Of a DNA stretch of 6,229 nucleotides, positions 1-4,294 are shown piece by piece. Source of the DNA: Oscillospiraceae bacterium (GTDB lineage: Bacteria > Bacillota > Clostridia > Oscillospirales > Ruminococcaceae); the NCBI GenBank assembly GCA_017451665.1, contig JAFTNX010000250.1, forward strand, positions 1-6,229, in the 5' to 3' direction. The position numbers and the translations under genes were made by a program. The first letter of the stretch is position 1, and each line of letters opens with the position of its first letter. The notes under the pieces are model-generated. The model did not search any database, was not told where the DNA came from, and saw only the letters and a program-made list of their open reading frames with translations.

Positions 1-346
1 CAGTAGGAGTCTGTGCAGTGTATCATTCCCAATGTGGCCTATCAACCTCTCAGTCCGGCTACTGATCGTCGACTTGGTGAGCCGTTACCTCACCAACTAT
101 CTAATCAGACGCGAGGCCATCTATCAGCGATAAATCTTTGGTATCAAAATCATGCGGTTTCAATACGTTATGAGGTATTAACGGTCGTTTCCAAACGGTA
201 TCCCTCTCTGATAGGCAGGTTCCTCACGTGTTACTCACCCGTCCGCCACTAAGTTTTAAAAGTAAACTTCCAAAACTTAGTTCGACTTTCAGTTGTTAAG
301 CGTGCCGCCAGCGTTCGTCCTGAGCCAGGATCAAACTCTTAATTAA
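1..346 (-). rRNA. rrs: 16S ribosomal RNA, 5' portion (partial)
   Basis: Read on the minus strand, this begins with the AGAGTTTGATCCTGGCTCAG signature (plus-strand complement around 320-339), followed by GACGAACGCTGGCGGC and later GGCGGACGGGTGAGTAAC. These are hallmark 5' sequences of bacterial 16S rRNA. The mature 5' end is placed at about 346 by counting back from the signature as in E. coli. The window ends near E. coli position 346, so roughly the first fifth of the gene is present. The V1 helix is well formed: ACTAAGTTTT pairs with AAAACTTAGT. The sequence style (CACGCTTAAC, V1 with AAGTTTT) suggests a Ruminococcus-like Clostridia. Several near-universal positions differ from consensus, especially toward position 1 (see findings). 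The open reading frame across this region is a shadow of the rRNA. Confidence 0.96.
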
Positions 347-478
347 GTTGTATATCAAATCGGTTTCCCGACTTGTTATCCTGTTTCAGTTTTCACTGAC
401 TGTGTATCATTTTTTAGTCTTATACTTGACTTCTTAAAGAATTACTCAAAAGTAATTTCCAAGGGTTGGTTATTCTTC

Positions 479-502
479 GTCTTTGTTCAATTTTCAAAGT
501 GC
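479..502 (-). promoter_or_regulatory. boxA-like rRNA leader motif
   Basis: On the minus strand this reads GCACTTTGAAAATTGAAC and then AAAGAC. It closely resembles the CTTTGAAAACTGAACA-type sequence found in Firmicutes rRNA leaders and spacers, which overlaps the boxA antitermination site bound by NusB/S10. The position, roughly 40 nt after the predicted P2 start, fits. The assignment rests on remembered similarity. Confidence 0.5.
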
Positions 503-523
503 TGTGTGATATCCTTTAATCAC

Positions 524-540
524 CACTCTCTTCGAGAGTG
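524..540 (-). other. 5'-terminal hairpin of the rRNA transcript
   Basis: CACTCTC and GAGAGTG form a perfect 7-bp stem around a 3-nt loop. It starts within 1-2 nt of the start site predicted from P2 (about 541), so the primary transcript would begin almost directly with this stem. It could protect the 5' end or act in early elongation; no U-tract follows, so it is not a terminator. Confidence 0.5.
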
Positions 541-547
541 CTTATCT

Positions 548-576
548 ATTATATCACTTATTTTTCGCTCTGTCAA
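548..576 (-). promoter_or_regulatory. rRNA operon promoter P2 (sigma-A)
   Basis: The minus strand carries TTGACA (complement of 571-576), a 17-bp spacer and TATAAT (complement of 548-553). Both hexamers match consensus perfectly at optimal spacing. The DNA just upstream of the -35 box (577-610 on the plus strand) is rich in A-tracts on the minus strand, as expected for an UP element. The predicted start is about 541, some 195 nt before the mature 16S end. Confidence 0.92.
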
Positions 577-631
577 GTGCTTTTTTGAAATTTCTTTCAA
601 GTTTTTTTAGCCCCCGTCAGGCGACTTATTT

Positions 632-660
632 ATATTAACACAAAACTCCTGCGTTGTCAA
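632..660 (-). promoter_or_regulatory. rRNA operon promoter P1 (sigma-A)
   Basis: A second minus-strand promoter lies 84 bp upstream of P2: TTGACA (complement of 655-660), a 17-bp spacer and TAATAT (complement of 632-637). The -35 box is perfect and the -10 keeps the key A and T positions. The upstream 661-700 segment reads as A-rich tracts on the minus strand, which would serve as an UP element. Tandem P1/P2 arrangements are typical of bacterial rRNA operons and allow growth-rate control. Confidence 0.8.
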
Positions 661-774
661 CACTTTTTTTCGATTTTTTTCAGCTTTGTTAAAAATGCCG
701 ACAGCTTTTTAGCTTATACGTCATCATTCTGTCGAAAATGCACATTCACATTTTAAAGGGCGTGTTTTTTGTCC

Positions 775-802
775 AAAATAATCTTAAAACTGTGCATAAT
801 TT
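775..802 (+). promoter_or_regulatory. Possible sporulation-type promoter of the hydrolase gene
   Basis: No good sigma-A promoter is visible between 700 and 840 on the plus strand. The best candidate is AAAATA at 775-780, a 14-bp spacer and CATAATTT at 795-802, which loosely resembles mother-cell sigma-E promoters (-10 CATACAAT-like). The match is partial, and the call leans on the SleB-like product downstream. The rest of 661-830 shows only a weak AAAATG/CATTTT dyad (736-755). Confidence 0.2.
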
Positions 803-844
803 CTTCATTTTATCAGATACTACAAGCAAAAAGGAGGTTTCACC

Positions 845-1525
845 ATGACAAGAAAAAATACACATTTATTAAAAGCTTTTATCAGTCTGCTTTTGATTTT
901 TGCAATTCTTCTGGGAATTTCAAAAATAACTGCGCCTGAAGTATCCCCTGCGATTTCACAATTCGGTTCGAGTGGGGCTGAGGTCAAGGCAATTCAGCAA
1001 GCATTAAAAGACCGAGGACTTTTCAAAGCAAACGTAACAGGATATTACGGCGAACAGACTCAGGCAGCCGTCAAGCGTTTTCAGAAACAGCAAGGAATTT
1101 CACAGACGGGAGTTGCAGGGCCACAGACCTTAAAGGCTCTGGGAATTTCCATCGGGTCTGTGCCATCTGCCACAGAAGCCAACATAAACCTTTTGGCGAG
1201 AATTATTTCTGCCGAAGCACGAGGCGAGCCATACAAAGGTCAGGTAGCTGTGGGTGCTGTAATTTTAAATCGTATTGAGCATCCCTCATTCCCCGACACT
1301 CTTTCAGGGGTAATCTATCAGAACGGTGCTTTCACAGCAATTGTTGACGGGCAGTTCAACGAGCCTGTTGCATCTTCTGCCTACAATGCTGCCCGTGACG
1401 CACTTAACGGCTGGGACCCGACAGGTGGCGCTATCTATTATTACAACCCTGCAAAAACTTCAAACAAGTTTATGCATTCCCGACCTATTATTACAGTAAT
1501 CGGCGGTCACCGTTTCTGCTCATAG
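845..1525 (+). CDS. sleB: SleB-like spore cortex-lytic / cell wall hydrolase
   Basis: Predicted exported or membrane-anchored peptidoglycan hydrolase of 226 aa. Residues 8-30 form a hydrophobic signal or anchor segment after a basic start (MTRKN). Residues about 38-101 are a PG_binding_1 domain, with the typical SSGAEVKAIQQAL and GYYGEQTQAAVKRFQ pattern. Residues about 113-225 are a Hydrolase_2 (SleB/CwlJ) domain beginning LLARIISAEARGE, where E124 is the likely catalytic glutamate, and including GQVAVGAVILNRI. In Bacillus, SleB is a lytic transglycosylase that degrades spore cortex muramic-lactam peptidoglycan at germination. The domain order matches SleB, although the protein is shorter than Bacillus SleB (about 300 aa), and no ypeB partner follows. 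An AAGGAGG site at 831-837, 7 nt before the ATG, fixes the start. The gene is transcribed away from the rRNA operon. It could instead be a vegetative hydrolase of the same family. Confidence 0.9.
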   Translation: MTRKNTHLLKAFISLLLIFAILLGISKITAPEVSPAISQFGSSGAEVKAIQQALKDRGLFKANVTGYYGEQTQAAVKRFQKQQGISQTGVAGPQTLKALGISIGSVPSATEANINLLARIISAEARGEPYKGQVAVGAVILNRIEHPSFPDTLSGVIYQNGAFTAIVDGQFNEPVASSAYNAARDALNGWDPTGGAIYYYNPAKTSNKFMHSRPIITVIGGHRFCS

Positions 1526-1654
1526 TACACTATAATAAAAGAGTGTCAGAAATATGGGTGATGTTCTTGCAGGATTATTTATAAGTATTTATCGGGGGAA
1601 ACCTTTCTGAAGAAAGTTTGTCCCCCGTCCCCCCTTACAAAGACTTTAAAACTG

Positions 1655-1693
1655 ATTTGAGCCTGATAGGATTTTACCCTATCAGGCTCAAAT
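1655..1693. other. Perfect 16-bp hairpin in repeat copy 1
   Basis: The arms 1655-1670 and 1678-1693 are perfectly complementary over 16 bp around a 7-nt loop (ATTTTAC). An outer ACTTTA/TAAAGT pairing (1643-1648 with 1701-1706) could extend it across an internal loop. The G1659-C1689 pair is A-T in copy 2. Confidence 0.9.
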
Positions 1694-1720
1694 TAAATAC
1701 TAAAGTTTTAGGAAAGGAGT

Positions 1721-1757
1721 TTGAGGAACAACCCTTTTTCAAAAGGGTTTTCCTCAA
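1721..1757. other. 16-bp hairpin with one bulged C closing repeat copy 1
   Basis: TTGAGGAA, a bulged C and AACCCTTT (1721-1737) pair with AAAGGGTT and TTCCTCAA (1742-1757) around a TTCA loop. Copy 2 enters the same hairpin at 6217 and is cut off by the window end. The following plus-strand bases (TAGTACAT) contain no T-run. Confidence 0.85.
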
Positions 1758-1812
1758 TAGTACATACAAATACTTCTGTGAGAGTATAACCCATATTCCC
1801 GATACCCTTTTT

Positions 1813-2604
1813 TTAGTCGTCTTTTTTCATATAGCTATACCATTCAAGTCGGCTTTTTTCTTCGCCCTTTTGTCCACCGATTTTATTGGTAATGTCGTTG
1901 AATTTTTCCTTTACGTCTTCCATTGAGAAATCTGTAATACTCTTTGAAGGCAGTGGAATTTTAACATCAAGCTCCGACGGGTCCATCATAGCGATAGCAG
2001 CCAAATCCAGATTTGGTTTGTCAGCATCCCCACCGACGCTTACGCCAAAGGCTTTTTCAAAACGAACTTTATTCGCATTACTTGTTTTGTTGTCGTTGTC
2101 GTATGACTCAAACATCATCTGCAAAGCACCGTTTACGTCAGTTTTTTCGTTAACAAGATGTCGCATAGCCATAAAGCTATCGATATTTCCTCGCTTGGCA
2201 ATAAGTTTAAGCTGTCTGTGCCCGAAAAATGTCTTTATATAAAATAGTGCAGCTATCAGATACAGTGCAATTTTCATTTTTCCTGTGGAATAGAATATAC
2301 TATATCCGAATGTAGCAAGGTAATACAAAAACAAAATTCCCGTAGCAATCATACTTTTCATTCCGATAAGAGAAACCACCATAACGCCCACTGCTAAAAG
2401 CAACACTGTTTTTTCAAATCCACCAATCAGGTAGTCATTATAAATAGTAAAAAGCTGTGCCAGAAGTGACACCATCATGGCAATTTTTATCTGGAATTTA
2501 AAACATCTTCTTGCTTCACGGAGAAGTCCGTTAGGCAAAAGCTCATATTCATGAGCAGGATAGCCCATAAAAAACAAATCTCTGATACTCATTGTTCCCC
2601 CCAT
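1813..2604 (-). CDS. Uncharacterised four-span membrane protein (paralog A, last gene of operon)
   Basis: I do not recognise this 263-aa protein. Residues 1-38 are a cytoplasmic-type segment with a MGYPAHEYEL motif (13-22). Four hydrophobic spans follow at about 40-57, 66-84, 86-106 and 110-126. A hydrophilic tail of about 135 aa completes it, with VNEKTDVNGALQMMFESY near 151-168 and a charged end (EEKSRLEWYSYMKKDD). The upstream gene's product has the same plan: GYP..EYE near the start, KFQIK/KAQIK before span 1, FFGH/FFSH after span 4, and an alignable MRHLV/MRSVI segment. The two are therefore diverged duplicates. The gene starts 15 nt after the upstream stop. The first ATG (2604) has no good ribosome binding site, whereas the ATG at 2592 (MSIRDLFF) follows a G-run at 4-nt spacing and may be the true start. 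No catalytic or transport motif is visible. Confidence 0.85.
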   Translation of the reverse strand: MGGTMSIRDLFFMGYPAHEYELLPNGLLREARRCFKFQIKIAMMVSLLAQLFTIYNDYLIGGFEKTVLLLAVGVMVVSLIGMKSMIATGILFLYYLATFGYSIFYSTGKMKIALYLIAALFYIKTFFGHRQLKLIAKRGNIDSFMAMRHLVNEKTDVNGALQMMFESYDNDNKTSNANKVRFEKAFGVSVGGDADKPNLDLAAIAMMDPSELDVKIPLPSKSITDFSMEDVKEKFNDITNKIGGQKGEEKSRLEWYSYMKKDD

Positions 2605-2619
2605 AACCCATTATAAAAA

Positions 2620-3339
2620 TCAGTTTGCCTCATCAAACAAAAGCTCAGCTTTTTTAGGCTGGCTTTCTGAAAGCAAAGCGTCAAGCTCTTTTTGTGTAAA
2701 GCTTTTATTTATAGCAGTTTCTTCCTCTTGTTTTTCTTCTTCAAGTGGCATATCAAAAACAGCCTCGTGGTTTACTCTGCCACTGAAAGGGTTTACCCCT
2801 CCCTTTTCGTACTGAGAAAAAACCTCTTTCAAATCAAGACGGTTGTCGTTTGTGCCCTTTATTACACTTCGCATCTCTGCGTGCTCGTCAGTATCCATAT
2901 TCTTTTGGGCATATTCAATATGAAGGTGTGAAAAAAACACTCTTACATAACAAAGCCCACACACTACACAGCAAAACAAAGAGCCTGCATTCCCGAAAAT
3001 AATCAGAAGCACGCTTGCTATAAAATACACAACCGAAAGGCAGATGCAGGCAATTTTATATCGTATTCCAAGAAATGTAAGTGCAATAGCTACTATGCAA
3101 ATCATCATTTCGATATGTACAGATGTCATTGTCAGGAATTTTTTTATCGGCTGTAAAGCTATTGTGACAAGAATGGCGATAGAATCAAACGCCAGCACAA
3201 TAAATGATAAAATCGTTGCAAACTTAATCTGAGCTTTGAATGCGTTTATTGCTCCTCTCAGCTCAACATTGTGTTTATACTCGTATTCTTCCTTTGGATA
3301 GCCCAAGAAAATAAGATTGCTAATAAGATTTCTTATCAT
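2620..3339 (-). CDS. Uncharacterised four-span membrane protein (paralog B)
   Basis: I do not recognise this 239-aa protein. An N-terminal segment with LGYPKEEYEY (12-21) and a KAQIKF stretch leads into four predicted spans at about 40-62, 74-92, 95-115 and 117-136. The cytoplasmic-type tail of about 100 aa is acidic and glutamate-rich (PLEEEKQEEE at 198-207). Near its end it carries SFTQKELDALLSES (213-226), which resembles the N-terminal CheY-binding peptide of FliM (LSQAEIDALL). The shared GYP, QIK and FFSH features make it a paralog of the protein encoded just downstream. The start at 3339 lies 3 nt after the previous stop and follows a TGAGGAA site inside the upstream gene, so translation is probably coupled. 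A role in membrane-located signalling or assembly is possible but unsupported. Confidence 0.87.
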   Translation of the reverse strand: MIRNLISNLIFLGYPKEEYEYKHNVELRGAINAFKAQIKFATILSFIVLAFDSIAILVTIALQPIKKFLTMTSVHIEMMICIVAIALTFLGIRYKIACICLSVVYFIASVLLIIFGNAGSLFCCVVCGLCYVRVFFSHLHIEYAQKNMDTDEHAEMRSVIKGTNDNRLDLKEVFSQYEKGGVNPFSGRVNHEAVFDMPLEEEKQEEETAINKSFTQKELDALLSESQPKKAELLFDEAN

Positions 3340-3342
3340 AAA

Positions 3343-3951
3343 TCAGTTCCTCAGCCAATCGGTTTTGTCAGGCTCTTTTTCCTTCTCTTTTTCGTCTCGA
3401 AGCTCTTTTATGTCCTTTTCAAAAAAGCTGTCAGCGTCAACAATTCCACCATTTTTCAAATTCTCAATAGCCTTAGTTCTTGTAAGACCTTCAAAGCTTC
3501 TGTGTTCATCGTGGTGGTCAAAGGAAGGATAGCCCTTTATTGCCTTGAGATTTTCATTATAATAATAGAAATATCTTGCAACCGGCACAAAAATCAACGC
3601 CAGAAGTGCAGCCAACATACCAATCGGCTCTAATGTAACTGAAGCTATAATTCCATAGCCTATAACACAGCCGATTGCAATATAGAAAAATTTCTGTTCT
3701 TCCTTTGAAAGCACAGAAAAAATAACCCCTGCTGCACCCAGAAGCACATATAAAAGCATGACAAAAACATCAAAAGCACCACTTGTGATTATCGATTCAG
3801 GAATACCTATTGCAACCATAACAACTTCCAAAGCCATTAAGGCAACACCAAAGCCTGATGAAAGATTTCTCAGATAATCACAACGCTTTTTTGAATATCT
3901 CAAATCATCAAGTTTAGCTGTGGGCATGTCTTTTACTTTTAAAAAGACCAT
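3343..3951 (-). CDS. Uncharacterised four-span membrane protein (third operon protein)
   Basis: I do not recognise this 202-aa protein. A basic N-terminal region of about 30 aa (KKRCDYLRNL) precedes four hydrophobic spans at about 32-50, 60-80, 88-106 and 109-127. A hydrophilic tail of about 75 aa follows, with KGYPSFDHHDEH (139-150), where several His and Asp residues cluster, and a highly charged end (KELRDEKEKEKEPDK). Topology and length of the membrane part match its two downstream neighbours, but sequence similarity to them is not obvious; its GYP motif lies after the last span, not before the first. The start lies 2 nt after the stop of the small upstream gene (TAATAATG), with GAAAGAGG as a modest ribosome binding site. 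The tight packing indicates one co-translated operon. Confidence 0.86.
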   Translation of the reverse strand: MVFLKVKDMPTAKLDDLRYSKKRCDYLRNLSSGFGVALMALEVVMVAIGIPESIITSGAFDVFVMLLYVLLGAAGVIFSVLSKEEQKFFYIAIGCVIGYGIIASVTLEPIGMLAALLALIFVPVARYFYYYNENLKAIKGYPSFDHHDEHRSFEGLTRTKAIENLKNGGIVDADSFFEKDIKELRDEKEKEKEPDKTDWLRN

Positions 3952-3953
3952 TA

Positions 3954-4082
3954 TTAAAAGCCTCTTTCTACTGAATAATATTTCTTAGCAGAAGAATCTG
4001 CAATTTCAAATGCAAGCTTTGTAGCACAGATTGCAAAAAGACAAGCAAGAATTGTTCCTAAAAATCCCAAAAATCCTTTCAT
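3954..4082 (-). CDS. Small single-span membrane peptide, first gene of the operon
   Basis: A 42-aa open frame begins MKGFLGFLGTILACLFAICA and ends SVERGF. Residues 4-28 are hydrophobic enough for one membrane span, with two cysteines (C14, C19); the C-terminal 14 residues are polar (SSAKKYYSVER). An ideal GGGAGG site (complement of 4090-4095) lies 7 nt upstream of the ATG. It is the best ribosome binding site in the operon, and there is a promoter 73 nt further upstream. The stop lies 2 nt before the next start. Strong initiation signals and operon-leading position argue that it is a real gene, although it is short. It could be a subunit or regulator of the following membrane proteins; I recognise no family. 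Confidence 0.8.
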   Translation of the reverse strand: MKGFLGFLGTILACLFAICATKLAFEIADSSAKKYYSVERGF

Positions 4083-4089
4083 AATAAAT

Positions 4090-4095
4090 CCTCCC
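4090..4095 (-). promoter_or_regulatory. Ribosome binding site of the 42-aa peptide
   Basis: The minus strand reads GGGAGG, 7 nt before the ATG at 4082. This is the main evidence that the short frame is translated. Confidence 0.8.
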
Positions 4096-4109
4096 GTTTT
4101 TTAAAAAAC
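4096..4109. other. Perfect 14-bp AT palindrome in the operon 5' UTR
   Basis: GTTTTTTAAAAAAC is self-complementary and directly abuts the ribosome binding site of the minus-strand operon. A near-copy (GATTTTTTAAAAAAATC, 4164-4180) spans the spacer of that operon's promoter. They may be regulator sites or simply curved A/T-tract DNA. Confidence 0.4.
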
Positions 4110-4154
4110 AAAGTTAATTTTGTGATTATTAAAGTAATATTCTTATATATAAAT

Positions 4155-4182
4155 AGTATAACAGATTTTTTAAAAAAATCAA
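4155..4182 (-). promoter_or_regulatory. Promoter of the minus-strand membrane-protein operon
   Basis: On the minus strand: TTGATT (complement of 4177-4182), a 16-bp spacer and TATACT (complement of 4155-4160), with an upstream TGT making an extended -10 (TGTTATACT). The predicted start near 4148 gives a 5' UTR of about 65 nt. The spacer contains the A/T-tract dyad at 4164-4180. Confidence 0.65.
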
Positions 4183-4220
4183 TAGAATTTCCCCGATTTT
4201 AAAAAATTATCCCCCGACAC

Positions 4221-4248
4221 TTGAAAAATCAGATTTATGTGTTATACT
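4221..4248 (+). promoter_or_regulatory. Promoter of the flippase-ydbC pair
   Basis: TTGAAA (4221-4226), a 16-bp spacer and TATACT (4243-4248), again with an extended -10 (TGTTATACT). The predicted start near 4255 leaves a 5' UTR of about 40 nt before the ATG at 4295. It is the divergent counterpart of the promoter at 4155-4182 and has the same extended -10 sequence and spacing. Confidence 0.72.
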
Positions 4249-4294
4249 ATTTATTAAAGAGTTTTTGCTCATTTTAGATTTAAGGAAGTGCAAA

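Larger units (their letters stand above)
347..541 (-). other. rRNA operon leader (transcribed spacer upstream of 16S)
   Basis: This stretch lies between the predicted P2 start site (about 541) and the mature 16S 5' end. It has no plausible coding sequence. It holds several small hairpins: a 7-bp stem at 440-457 (AATTACT, loop CAAA, AGTAATT), a 4-bp stem with a GAAA tetraloop in the RNA at 360-371, and a hairpin at the extreme 5' end of the transcript (524-540). It also carries a boxA-like segment at 479-502. Such leaders normally take part in antitermination and RNase III processing of pre-16S. The partner strand of the processing stem would lie beyond the window. Confidence 0.75.
1585..1757. 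repeat. Structured intergenic repeat, copy 1
   Basis: A non-coding multi-hairpin element begins 59 nt after the hydrolase stop and recurs at 6056-6229. Block A (1585-1626) differs from copy 2 at one base (C1603 against T6074). Block B (1635-1733) differs at three of 99 bases. Hairpin 1 (1594-1626) pairs GGGGG with CCCCC and AAAC..TTTCT with AGAAAGTTT. Hairpin 2 is at 1655-1693 and hairpin 3 at 1721-1757. No U-tract follows any hairpin on either strand, so these are not ordinary terminators. The element sits between convergent genes. There is no transposase and no clear terminal inverted repeat, so whether it is a MITE-like or REP-like element is unresolved. Confidence 0.88.

Noticed and set aside
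13..252. Plus-strand open frame of 79 codons
   Set aside because: It lies entirely within the 16S rRNA gene on the opposite strand; it is a shadow.
1526..1546. TATAAT-like promoter after the hydrolase gene
   Set aside because: TATAAT occurs at 1531-1536, but a matching -35 box would fall in the end of the hydrolase gene with no good TTGACA, and no gene follows on the plus strand.
1721..1757. Intrinsic terminator for the convergent operons
   Set aside because: The stem is strong, but neither strand has a T-run after it, so it was recorded as part of the repeat instead.
1585..1757. CRISPR array or insertion sequence
   Set aside because: Only two distant copies are seen, without regular spacers, a transposase frame or clear terminal inverted repeats with target duplications.
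1618..1926. Plus-strand open frame of 102 codons starting in the repeat
   Set aside because: It crosses all of repeat block B and runs antisense into the membrane-protein gene, with no ribosome binding site; its peptide is a translation of hairpins.
1886..2242. Plus-strand open frame of 118 codons
   Set aside because: Antisense to paralog A, with no ribosome binding site and no recognisable domain.
3271..3633. Plus-strand frames of 120 and 71 codons (the latter at 3317-3532)
   Set aside because: Antisense to the junction of two well-supported minus-strand genes; low-complexity, phenylalanine- and serine-rich products typical of shadows.
4265..4294. TTG start extending the flippase by 10 codons
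   Set aside because: It lacks a ribosome binding site and lies close to the predicted transcription start, whereas the ATG at 4295 has AAGGA at 8 nt.
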